Below, piece by piece: positions 1-6,426 of a DNA stretch of 10,779 nucleotides. Under the pieces are notes generated by a model. That model saw only the letters and a list, made by a program, of their open reading frames with translations, made no database searches and was not told the origin of the DNA. Source of the stretch: an uncultured Oscillospiraceae bacterium. GTDB lineage: Bacteria > Bacillota > Clostridia > Oscillospirales > Ruminococcaceae. Both the position numbers and the translations under genes were made by a program. The stretch covers positions 1-10,779 of the forward strand of contig CABUAH010000062.1 in the NCBI GenBank assembly GCA_902489475.1. The letters are read 5' to 3'. Each line of letters starts with the position of its first letter. Positions within the stretch are counted from its first letter, which is position 1.

Positions 1-20
1 AAAACTTCCTTTCATTTCTA

Positions 21-49
21 TTTACTTTTAATTTTGAATATGATACTAT
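21..49 (+). promoter_or_regulatory. Candidate SigA promoter (extended -10) for the nfeD-SPFH operon
   Basis: TTTACT (21-26) and TACTAT (44-49) are 17 bases apart, each matching four of six consensus positions. A TG one base before the -10 (TGATACTAT, 41-49) gives an extended -10, which compensates for weak hexamers. The region is very AT-rich, so other -10 choices such as the TATATATA run just downstream are possible. Confidence 0.45.
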
Positions 50-82
50 ATATATACAGAATATTTCTTCGGGGGTGTGCAA

Positions 83-505
83 ATGTTATACATATGGGCA
101 ATTGCTTTTGTCCTATTTCTCGTTTTGGAGGTTTCAACCTCAATGGCGCTTATTTCAATATGGTTTTCAGCTTCCGCTTTGATAACTTTAGTTGTGAGCC
201 TGTTTATTGATTCTCTTTTAGCGCAATGCGTCATTTTTGTTCTTGCTTCCTGTGTTCTGCTTATACTTACACGGCCGCTTGTCAAAAAGCTTAAGCGTAA
301 TCACGTTGAAACAAACGCTTTGCTTGACATAGGTAAAAAAGCATTAGTCACAAAGGAGATCAATAACGAAAAAGCATCAGGACGAGTAAGACTCGATGGA
401 GTAGATTGGATGGCGGCTTCAACCGACTCGACAGTATTCAATGTTGGTGACACAGTTATTGTTGACAAAATCGAAGGCACGAAGCTTTATGTTTCAAAGC
501 CTTAG
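83..505 (+). CDS. NfeD-like membrane protein, short form
   Basis: This encodes a 140-residue protein of the short NfeD class, which partners SPFH-domain proteins in membrane quality control or microdomain organisation (family knowledge). Residues about 1-58 are strongly hydrophobic and form two or three membrane segments. They are followed by a basic stretch (RPLVKKLKRN) and then a C-terminal soluble part of about 75 residues with the NfeD OB-fold signature GRVRLDGVDWMA near residues 100-111. The ATG at 83 is preferred because GGGGGTG (71-77) sits as its ribosome binding site about 7 bases upstream; a GTG at 77 would overlap that site. The long ClpP-like serine protease domain of full-length NfeD is absent, as is normal for the short form. 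It lies 19 bases before the SPFH gene, the usual operon pair. The fold is fairly sure; the exact role is not. Confidence 0.85.
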   Translation: MLYIWAIAFVLFLVLEVSTSMALISIWFSASALITLVVSLFIDSLLAQCVIFVLASCVLLILTRPLVKKLKRNHVETNALLDIGKKALVTKEINNEKASGRVRLDGVDWMAASTDSTVFNVGDTVIVDKIEGTKLYVSKP

Positions 506-524
506 AACAGAAAGGAAATTTATT

Positions 525-1484
525 ATGGATAATTTTTTCACTGAAAACGCAACCGCTTTGATTTTGCTGGCGGTTATCATTGTTATTTTACTTTTATTGA
601 TTTCAAGAATCAAAATCGTTCCTCAAGCTCAGGTTTATGTCGTTGAGCGTCTCGGAGCATTCCACGCTTCATGGGGAACCGGACTTCACATTCTTATTCC
701 GTTTATTGACAGGATTGCAAAAAGGGTTTCTATCAAAGAACAGGTTGTTGACTTTAAACCACAGCCGGTTATCACAAAAGACAATGTTACAATGCAGATA
801 GACACTGTTGTATTCTTCCAAGTTACTGACGCTAAGCAGTACACTTACGGCGTTGAGCGTCCTATTTCGGCAATCGAAAATCTTTCGGCTACAACTTTAA
901 GAAACATAATCGGTGAGCTTGAGCTTGACGCTACTCTCACCTCCCGTGATACAATTAATACGAAAATCACTGAGATTCTCGATGAGGCAACAGACCGCTG
1001 GGGTATCAAAGTAAACAGAGTTGAGCTTAAAAATATTCTTCCTCCTCGTGAAATTCAGGACGCAATGGAAAAACAAATGAAAGCAGAGAGAGAAAGAAGA
1101 GAAAAAATTCTTCAGGCTGAAGGTGAAAAGAAATCTCAGATTCTTGTTGCCGAAGGTGAAAAGGAATCTAAGATTTTAAGAGCACAGGCTGATAAAGAAG
1201 CTGAAATTTTAAAAGCTGACGCTATAAAACAGAAAAAGATCTTAGAGGCACAGGGTGAGGCTCAGGCTATTGAATCTGTTCAAAAAGCTCTCGCTGACTC
1301 GATCGTAATGCTTAACGAAGCAAATCCAAATCAGCAGGTTATCGCTCTTAAGAGCCTTGAAGCATTTACAAAAGCTGCTGACGGAAAGGCTACAAAAATT
1401 ATTATTCCAAGCGAGATTCAAGGACTTGCAGGGTTAGCCTCAAGCCTTAAAGGACTTGTTGAAACGGACGTTAAACCTGAATAA
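525..1484 (+). CDS. SPFH/Band 7 domain protein (stomatin/QmcA-like)
   Basis: This is a 319-residue membrane-anchored SPFH protein. Residues 9-26 form one N-terminal transmembrane helix. The stomatin-type Band 7 domain follows, about residues 30-180, with VYVVERLGAF (37-46), the GLHILIPFID segment (53-62) and NILPPREIQDAMEKQMKAER (170-189), the last typical of stomatin/QmcA/paraslipin proteins. A charged coiled coil (about 180-250) follows and then an Ala-rich C-terminal segment. Such proteins oligomerise into large membrane-bound rings or cages that recruit proteases or organise membrane domains; no target can be read here. The start at 525 has AGAAAGG (509-515) upstream; an in-frame upstream ATG at 441 lies inside the NfeD gene and would add an implausible extension. 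It is the second gene of the operon, followed by a strong terminator. The coiled coil shows an exact 11-residue periodicity. Confidence 0.92.
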   Translation: MDNFFTENATALILLAVIIVILLLLISRIKIVPQAQVYVVERLGAFHASWGTGLHILIPFIDRIAKRVSIKEQVVDFKPQPVITKDNVTMQIDTVVFFQVTDAKQYTYGVERPISAIENLSATTLRNIIGELELDATLTSRDTINTKITEILDEATDRWGIKVNRVELKNILPPREIQDAMEKQMKAERERREKILQAEGEKKSQILVAEGEKESKILRAQADKEAEILKADAIKQKKILEAQGEAQAIESVQKALADSIVMLNEANPNQQVIALKSLEAFTKAADGKATKIIIPSEIQGLAGLASSLKGLVETDVKPE

Positions 1485-1507
1485 TTTTCATTACACTTAA
1501 CATTTTC

Positions 1508-1542
1508 ATATCACTGGTTTTTTGAACCAGTGATATTTTTTT
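1508..1542 (+). terminator. Rho-independent terminator after the SPFH gene
   Basis: A perfect 12-bp stem (1508-1519 with 1525-1536) and a 5-base loop are followed by a run of seven T (1536-1542). It starts 24 bases after the SPFH stop codon and closes the nfeD-SPFH operon before the clpB promoter. Confidence 0.93.
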
Positions 1543-1562
1543 AGAAATTTTTTATAAAATGC

Positions 1563-1590
1563 TTGACAAACGTATAAGTGGTGTTATAAT
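1563..1590 (+). promoter_or_regulatory. SigA promoter of clpB
   Basis: TTGACA (1563-1568, perfect -35) and TATAAT (1585-1590, perfect -10) are 16 bases apart. Transcription should start near 1597, inside the operator that follows. A consensus vegetative promoter plus an operator fits a gene held down by a repressor rather than driven by an alternative sigma factor. Confidence 0.93.
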
Positions 1591-1594
1591 ATAA

Positions 1595-1621
1595 TTAGCA
1601 CTCGACACAAGAGAGTGCTAA
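1595..1621 (+). promoter_or_regulatory. CIRCE operator (HrcA binding site) upstream of clpB
   Basis: TTAGCACTC (1595-1603), a 9-base spacer and GAGTGCTAA (1613-1621) match the classic CIRCE inverted repeat at every position. It begins five bases after the -10 box and covers the expected transcription start, so bound HrcA should block initiation. HrcA is itself kept active by GroEL, so unfolded protein would release clpB expression. No CtsR heptad repeat is visible nearby. hrcA is not in this window. Confidence 0.96.
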
Positions 1622-1662
1622 CACTCATAACTTGTGGCTGCTAACAGAAAGGAGAAATAGTT

Positions 1663-4260
1663 ATGAACATAAACAAATTTACACAAAAATCGCTTGAATC
1701 GCTTCATAGCGCACAGAATTTAGCTGTTGACAACTCTAATTCCGCTGTTGACACAATTCATCTTCTTTTGGCGCTCTTAACCGTTTCTGAAAGCCTTATC
1801 CCCTCTCTTCTAAAGAGAATGAATATCGACGCTGACAGCTTTGAAAAAGAAACTGTGTCTATTGTAGACGCTCTTCCTAAAATCTCCGGCTCGGGATACA
1901 GAGCTTCTCAAATAGGAGTTACCGCTGACCTTGAACAGGTGCTTGTTGACGCTGAGAAAAAGGCGGGAAAGATGAATGATGAATATGTTTCAGTTGAGCA
2001 TCTCATGCTTTCAATAATCGACAAGGCTACGGGGGATACGGCAAAGCTTTTAAAGAAATATAACATTGATAAAAACAAGTTTCTCTCCGCTTTAATGGAG
2101 GTCAGAGGAAACACTAATGTAACCACAGACAATCCGGAAGGAACATATGACGCATTAAAGAAATACGGTCAGGACCTTGTTGAGCTTGCTCGTCAAAATA
2201 AGCTTGATCCTGTTATCGGAAGAGATACAGAAATAAGAAATGTTATACGAATTCTTTCAAGAAAATCAAAAAACAACCCTGTACTAATTGGAGAACCGGG
2301 AGTAGGAAAAACTGCTATTGCAGAGGGACTTGCACTTAGAATAGTCAGAGGAGATGTTCCGGGTAATCTAAAAGACAGACAGATTTTCTCACTTGACATG
2401 GGTGCTCTCGTTGCAGGTGCAAAATACAGAGGTGAGTTTGAGGAAAGACTTAAAGCTGTATTGGAAGAAATAAAGAAGAGCGAGGGCAAAATAATCCTCT
2501 TTATCGATGAGCTTCACTTGATTGTCGGCGCAGGTAAAACTGACGGTGCAATGGATGCAGGCAACATTTTAAAGCCTATGCTTGCAAGAGGTGAGCTTCA
2601 CTGTATAGGTGCAACAACCTTGAACGAATACAGAGAGTATATTGAAAAGGACGCAGCGCTTGAAAGACGTTTCCAGCCTGTGCTTGTTGAAGAGCCAAGT
2701 GTTGAAGATACTGTATCAATTTTAAGAGGACTTGAAGAACGATATGAGGTTTTTCACGGCGTTAAAATTTCCGACTCTGCGCTTATTGCTGCGGCTACAC
2801 TCTCAAACAGATATATTTCCGACAGATTTTTGCCCGACAAAGCCATAGACCTTGTGGATGAAGCTTGTGCGCTCATTAAGACAGAGATGAATTCAATGCC
2901 GACTGAGCTTGATGAAATAGCAAGAAAAATAATGCAGCATGAAATTGAGGAAGCAGCATTAAAACACGAGGACGACAAGCTTTCAATGGAACATCTTGCA
3001 GATATTCAAAAAGAGCTTGCCGAATACAGAGATCAGTTTAACACTTTAAAAGCTAAATGGGAAAATGAAAAATCAGCAATCAAAAAGGTTCAGGATTTAA
3101 GAGCTGAGATTGAAAAAGTAAACGGTGAAATCGAAAAAGCAAAGCGTGAATATGATCTTGCAAAGGCGGCAGAGCTTCAGTACGGCTCGCTCCCAACTCT
3201 GAAAAAAGAGCTTGAGGAACAGGAAAAGATTGCAAACGATGCAAAGAGCAACGACACCCTTTTGCGTGATAGAGTCACCGAAGAAGAAATCGCCAGAATC
3301 GTCGGAAGATGGACAGGTATTCCTGTTTCAAAGCTTTTGGAAGGTGAACGTGAAAAGCTTCTTCATATGGAGGATATTTTGCACGGACGTGTTATCGGGC
3401 AAAATGAAGCTGTCAAAAAAGTAAGCGAAGCAATTTTGCGTTCAAGGGCAGGTATTTCCGATCCAAACCGCCCGATAGGTTCATTTTTGTTCTTAGGTCC
3501 TACAGGTGTAGGAAAAACTGAGCTTGCCAAAGCTCTTGCCCAGTCGCTTTTTGACGATGAAAACAGCATCATAAGAATTGATATGTCGGAATATATGGAA
3601 AAATATTCTGTATCCCGTCTTATCGGAGCTCCTCCGGGATATATCGGATATGACGAGGGTGGCCAGCTTACGGAAGCTGTTCGGCGCAGACCTTATTCTG
3701 TTGTACTTTTCGATGAAGTAGAAAAAGCTCACCCGGATGTATTCAACATTCTTCTTCAGGTACTTGACGACGGAAGAATTACCGATTCGCAGGGCAGAAC
3801 GGTTGACTTTAAAAATACTATAATTATTCTTACCTCAAACTTAGGCTCTCCTATCATTTTGGACGGAATCGGTTCCGACGGTGAGATAAACGACAGCGCA
3901 AAAGCACAGGTCGACGCACTTTTAAAGCAAAGCTTCAGACCTGAGTTTTTAAACCGTCTTGACGAAATCGTTTACTACAAGCCGCTTACAAAAGATGAGA
4001 TCGGCGGTGTTGTTGACCTTATGGTTAAAAAGCTCGCTTTAAGACTTGAAGAACAGCATATCAAAATCGAAGTTACAGATGAAGCAAAAGCTTATATCAT
4101 TGACAATGGATATGATCCTATTTATGGTGCAAGACCTCTCAAAAGATTTATTCAACGTGAGCTTGAAACGCTGATCGCACGGGATATTATCGCAGACAAA
4201 ATAACTCCCGACTCTACTATAAAGATTACTGTTTCAGACGATAAGCTTGCTATTTCTTGA
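1663..4260 (+). CDS. clpB: ATP-dependent disaggregase ClpB (Hsp100)
   Basis: ClpB is a hexameric AAA+ machine that, with DnaK/DnaJ/GrpE, threads polypeptides out of aggregates in the cytoplasm. The 865 residues match the usual family length. In order: Clp N domain (about 1-145); AAA-1 with Walker A GEPGVGKT (210-217), pore-loop KYRG around Tyr255, Walker B ILFIDE (278-283) and arginine-finger ERR (334-336); the inserted coiled-coil M domain (about 405-530), which marks ClpB rather than ClpA or ClpC; AAA-2 with Walker A GPTGVGKT (612-619), pore-loop GYIGYDEGG (659-667), Walker B VVLFDE (680-685) and sensor-2 GARPLKR (822-828). No ClpP-docking loop is apparent, as expected for a disaggregase. 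AAAGGAG (1648-1654) sits 8 bases before the ATG. It is transcribed alone from a CIRCE-controlled promoter. All ATPase motifs look intact. An internal start producing the shorter ClpB form is possible but not evident. Confidence 0.98.
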   Translation: MNINKFTQKSLESLHSAQNLAVDNSNSAVDTIHLLLALLTVSESLIPSLLKRMNIDADSFEKETVSIVDALPKISGSGYRASQIGVTADLEQVLVDAEKKAGKMNDEYVSVEHLMLSIIDKATGDTAKLLKKYNIDKNKFLSALMEVRGNTNVTTDNPEGTYDALKKYGQDLVELARQNKLDPVIGRDTEIRNVIRILSRKSKNNPVLIGEPGVGKTAIAEGLALRIVRGDVPGNLKDRQIFSLDMGALVAGAKYRGEFEERLKAVLEEIKKSEGKIILFIDELHLIVGAGKTDGAMDAGNILKPMLARGELHCIGATTLNEYREYIEKDAALERRFQPVLVEEPSVEDTVSILRGLEERYEVFHGVKISDSALIAAATLSNRYISDRFLPDKAIDLVDEACALIKTEMNSMPTELDEIARKIMQHEIEEAALKHEDDKLSMEHLADIQKELAEYRDQFNTLKAKWENEKSAIKKVQDLRAEIEKVNGEIEKAKREYDLAKAAELQYGSLPTLKKELEEQEKIANDAKSNDTLLRDRVTEEEIARIVGRWTGIPVSKLLEGEREKLLHMEDILHGRVIGQNEAVKKVSEAILRSRAGISDPNRPIGSFLFLGPTGVGKTELAKALAQSLFDDENSIIRIDMSEYMEKYSVSRLIGAPPGYIGYDEGGQLTEAVRRRPYSVVLFDEVEKAHPDVFNILLQVLDDGRITDSQGRTVDFKNTIIILTSNLGSPIILDGIGSDGEINDSAKAQVDALLKQSFRPEFLNRLDEIVYYKPLTKDEIGGVVDLMVKKLALRLEEQHIKIEVTDEAKAYIIDNGYDPIYGARPLKRFIQRELETLIARDIIADKITPDSTIKITVSDDKLAIS

Positions 4261-4267
4261 TTTTTTT

Positions 4268-4296
4268 AAGTTTTTTGAAAAAACACTTGATTTTTT
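4268..4296 (+). terminator. Weak AT-rich hairpin and T run after clpB
   Basis: AAGTTTTTTGAAAAAACACTT (4268-4288) can fold into an imperfect, almost GC-free stem followed by six T (4291-4296). It is the only terminator-like structure after clpB, and its 3' part overlaps the -35 box of the next promoter, so the assignment is weak. Confidence 0.3.
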
Positions 4297-4315
4297 ATCT
4301 TCTTTGTGATATACT
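4287..4315 (+). promoter_or_regulatory. SigA promoter of rpmE
   Basis: TTGATT (4287-4292) and TATACT (4310-4315) are exactly 17 bases apart. Transcription would start around 4320-4322, leaving a 5' leader of about 95 bases before rpmE. Confidence 0.82.
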
Positions 4316-4319
4316 TGTA

Positions 4320-4416
4320 GGGCTGAAATGATATTTTCATAGAACTACTGTCTAAACTGAAATGATGGGCTTCTATGTGAGTCATAAATTTTATGTTTAG
4401 AAAGGAGGAAATTTAC
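4320..4416 (+). ncRNA. Structured 5' leader of rpmE, candidate L31 autoregulatory element
   Basis: Two perfect 7-bp helices are possible: CATAGAA (4338-4344) with TTCTATG (4371-4377), and TCTAAAC (4351-4357) with GTTTAGA (4395-4401). The second takes its 5' strand from the loop of the first and its 3' strand from just before the AAGGAGG ribosome binding site (4402-4408), so together they make an H-type pseudoknot or two alternative states. A 5-bp hairpin TGAAA/TTTCA (4324-4328 with 4335-4339) and a small CATAA/TTATG hairpin (4383-4395) could compete. Ribosomal-protein leaders for L31 have been described in Firmicutes; I cannot confirm a match to that consensus by eye. The likely role, inferred, is repression of rpmE translation by free L31. 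Confidence 0.5.
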
Positions 4417-4617
4417 ATGAAAAAGGGTATCCATCCTGTATACGAGGAAACAACTATTACATGCGCTTGCGGTAATGTTATCAAGACTCGTTCAACAAAG
4501 AAGGATATTAAGGTTGAAATCTGTTCAAAGTGCCATCCGTTCTTTACAGGTAAGCAGAAGCTTGTTGATACAGGCGGAAGAGTTGACAGATTTAAGAAGA
4601 GATACAATCTTGACTAA
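4417..4617 (+). CDS. rpmE: 50S ribosomal protein L31, zinc-binding form
   Basis: L31 is a small protein of the large ribosomal subunit that helps form a bridge between the subunits. The 66 residues match the family. It starts MKKGIHP and carries the zinc-ribbon cysteines Cys16, Cys18, Cys36 and Cys39 (CAC...CSKC), followed by the HPFFTGKQK and DTGGRVDRFKKRY signatures. The four cysteines make it the zinc-containing form, as opposed to the cysteine-free paralogue that other bacteria express under zinc starvation. The ATG at 4417 is chosen over an in-frame ATG at 4393 because AAGGAGG (4402-4408) lies 8 bases before it and the 4393 codon falls inside the leader stem. It has its own promoter, a structured leader and its own terminator. 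Confidence 0.98.
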   Translation: MKKGIHPVYEETTITCACGNVIKTRSTKKDIKVEICSKCHPFFTGKQKLVDTGGRVDRFKKRYNLD

Positions 4618-4622
4618 TTCTT

Positions 4623-4654
4623 ATAAGAGCGGTTTTTTCCGCTCTTATTTTTTT
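4623..4654 (+). terminator. Rho-independent terminator after rpmE
   Basis: A perfect 10-bp stem, ATAAGAGCGG (4623-4632) with CCGCTCTTAT (4639-4648), has a six-T loop and is followed by a T run to 4654. It starts five bases after the rpmE stop codon. Transcription of the next gene would depend on read-through or on a promoter I cannot identify. Confidence 0.93.
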
Positions 4655-4672
4655 ACTTTTGAGGACAATATT

Positions 4673-5293
4673 ATGAGTTTTAGAACTTTAAAAGATTTCG
4701 CATCCGCTTCTTTTACCGAAAAGAAAAGCGAGTTTATCGGCTCGGCGGCTCCTGTAAAAACAAACGATGAAGCGGTTGCTTTTATTAACAAAATAAAGTC
4801 TGAAAACAGAAAAGCAAGACACAATGTTTATGCCTATATTTTAAGAGATCAAGGTATCACACGATACAGTGATGACGGTGAGCCTCAGGGTACGGGAGGT
4901 GTTCCTGTTCTTGAGGTCTTGCAAAAAGAGGGACTGTATGATGTTTGTGTTGTTGTAACAAGATATTTCGGCGGAATACTTCTGGGAACAGGCGGTCTTA
5001 CAAGAGTCTATTCAAAGGGATGTAAAATTGCAATCGAAGCGGCTCAGATCATGGAAATGCACAAGGCTAAAACCGTAAGTATTTTTATAAATTACAGCCT
5101 TTACGGAAAAATTTCCTCGCTTCTCCCCTCTTTTGATGTAAAAATCATATCAAATGAATTTTCAAACGATGTTTGCCTTAAGCTTATGGTTAAGTCGGAA
5201 AATGTTTTGCCGTTAACAGAAAAAATAACCGATGAATCGTTTGGTACTGCAAAAATAGAGATTTCAGATGAATATTACGGCGATTTTGCTTGA
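4673..5293 (+). CDS. YigZ/IMPACT family protein (UPF0029)
   Basis: This is a 206-residue protein of the YigZ/IMPACT family. The N-terminal UPF0029 domain (about 15-125) has the characteristic segments RYSDDGEPQGTGG (64-76) and RYFGGILLGTGGLTRVYS (97-114). The C-terminal part (about 135-200) corresponds to the DUF1949 ferredoxin-like domain. Eukaryotic IMPACT acts on the Gcn1/Gcn2 translation-control pathway; the bacterial role is not settled, although ribosome or nucleic-acid related functions have been suggested. Length is typical. The ATG at 4673 has GAGG (4661-4664) 8 bases upstream; a longer in-frame reading from 4475 would run through rpmE in another frame and is not credible. It lies 55 bases after rpmE with a terminator between, and no clear terminator follows its own stop. 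The family call is firm; the function is unknown. Confidence 0.93.
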   Translation: MSFRTLKDFASASFTEKKSEFIGSAAPVKTNDEAVAFINKIKSENRKARHNVYAYILRDQGITRYSDDGEPQGTGGVPVLEVLQKEGLYDVCVVVTRYFGGILLGTGGLTRVYSKGCKIAIEAAQIMEMHKAKTVSIFINYSLYGKISSLLPSFDVKIISNEFSNDVCLKLMVKSENVLPLTEKITDESFGTAKIEISDEYYGDFA

Positions 5294-5354
5294 GATTTAT
5301 GAATAATTTGTAAACATTTGCTAAAAATAAAGGTGAATAGAGTTTTAAAAAGTA

Positions 5355-5370
5355 TATTATATTAAAATAC
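5355..5370 (+). promoter_or_regulatory. Possible -10 region in the dgt upstream gap
   Basis: TATTAT (5355-5360) lies in a very AT-rich stretch of the 124-base gap before dgt, and TAAAAT follows at 5363-5368. No hexamer close to TTGACA is found 16-18 bases upstream of either, so this is only the likeliest place for a dgt-operon promoter, not a defined one. Confidence 0.22.
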
Positions 5371-5417
5371 CGTTTTAAGCTGAGGTTTTTAATTATTTAA
5401 AATCGAGGACTGATCAT

Positions 5418-6413
5418 ATGAATCCAAGAGAAATTACTGAACAAATTGAAGCTAACACTTTGTGCGAATACGCCTGTCTTTCAACAGACACCAAAGGCAG
5501 GAAGCGTTTCGCTCAGAAATGCGATTTGAGAACAGAGTTTCAGCGTGACCGTGACAAAATACTTCACTCAAACTCTTTCAGACGCTTAAAGCACAAGGCG
5601 CAGGTCTTTTTGTACCCTACCGGAGATCATTACAGAACACGGCTTACTCATACTCTTGAGGTTTCACAGATAGCAAGAACAATCGCAAGAGCCTTGCGGC
5701 TCAACGAGGATCTTACAGAGGCAATATCTCTGGGACATGATTTGGGACACACTCCTTTTGGACATGAGGGAGAACGTGTATTGAACGAACTTAATCCAAA
5801 CGGCTTTAAGCATTATAAGCAAAGTCTTAGAGTCGTTGATTACATAGATAAGCTGAATCTTACTTATGAGGTCAGAGATGGGATTTTAAAACACACAAAC
5901 GAAATTGCCGGCACAAAAGAGGGATATATTGTAAGGCTGGCGGATGTAATAGCTTATATCAATCACGATATTGACGATTCTATCCGTGCTAAAGTCATAA
6001 CTGAAAAAGATTTGCCTAAAGAAGCAACGGACGTTTTAGGTCATTCAAAAAGTGAAAGGATCACTACGCTTGTTACATCTATTGTAAAAAACGGTGCAAA
6101 GGAAATCAAAATGGACGACGAGGTCCAAAAGGCTCACAACACACTTCATAAGTATATGTTCGATTATGTTTACACTAATCCTATATGCAAATCAGAAGAA
6201 AAGAAAGTCAAGGATCTTGTCGGAAAGCTTTACGAATTCTACGTTAAGGATATTGACAGGCTACCAAAAGAATACAGAGAGCTTGCCGATGAGTTTGGAA
6301 AATATAATGCTGTGTGCGATTATATTGCAGGAATGACCGATTCTTTTGCTATAAATACATTTGAAGAGCTGTTTATTCCAAAGGGCTGGAACGGAATAGC
6401 AAGTGTTAAATAA
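5418..6413 (+). CDS. dgt: dGTP triphosphohydrolase-like HD-domain protein
   Basis: This is a 331-residue enzyme of the Dgt family, which hydrolyses dNTPs (classically dGTP) to the nucleoside and triphosphate and so limits dNTP pools. Metal-binding HD-domain residues are visible: His78 in RLTHTLEV (75-82), His107-Asp108 in LGHDLGHTPFGHEGE (105-119) and Asp176 in LADVIAYINHD (174-184). The family entry motif SFRRLKHKAQVF (53-64), with basic residues that contact nucleotide, is also present, as is the C-terminal DYIAGMTDSFA segment (301-311). Length fits the shorter Firmicutes type. True substrate preference cannot be read from sequence, since many family members act on several dNTPs. GAGG (5405-5408) precedes the ATG. 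It leads a set with dnaG and rpoD, where dNTP control beside replication priming makes sense. The lipoprotein gene starts 13 bases after its stop, and that gene's ribosome binding site overlaps the dgt stop codon. Confidence 0.93.
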   Translation: MNPREITEQIEANTLCEYACLSTDTKGRKRFAQKCDLRTEFQRDRDKILHSNSFRRLKHKAQVFLYPTGDHYRTRLTHTLEVSQIARTIARALRLNEDLTEAISLGHDLGHTPFGHEGERVLNELNPNGFKHYKQSLRVVDYIDKLNLTYEVRDGILKHTNEIAGTKEGYIVRLADVIAYINHDIDDSIRAKVITEKDLPKEATDVLGHSKSERITTLVTSIVKNGAKEIKMDDEVQKAHNTLHKYMFDYVYTNPICKSEEKKVKDLVGKLYEFYVKDIDRLPKEYRELADEFGKYNAVCDYIAGMTDSFAINTFEELFIPKGWNGIASVK

Positions 6414-6426
6414 AGGAGAATTAAGC

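Noticed and set aside
46..285. Minus-strand open frames, such as this one opposite nfeD and others opposite clpB, dnaG and rpoD.
   Set aside because: They lie wholly or mainly opposite well-supported genes, have no recognisable domains or ribosome binding sites, and read as shadows of the coding strand.
441..524. An N-terminal extension of the SPFH protein starting at ATG 441.
   Set aside because: It lies inside the NfeD gene in another frame, lacks a ribosome binding site and would put a basic stretch before the membrane anchor; ATG 525 has a good site.
1595..1621. The inverted repeat before clpB as a terminator or attenuator.
   Set aside because: No T run follows and the sequence is an exact CIRCE operator over the start site.
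4583..4608. TTGACA (4583-4588) and TACAAT (4603-4608) near the end of rpmE as a promoter for the YigZ gene.
   Set aside because: The hexamers are only 14 bases apart, too short for a normal SigA promoter, and transcripts would run straight into the terminator at 4623-4654.
4475..4672. A long N-terminal extension of the YigZ-family protein beginning inside rpmE.
   Set aside because: It is an out-of-frame reading of rpmE and of the terminator hairpin; the family begins at the MSFRTL start at 4673.
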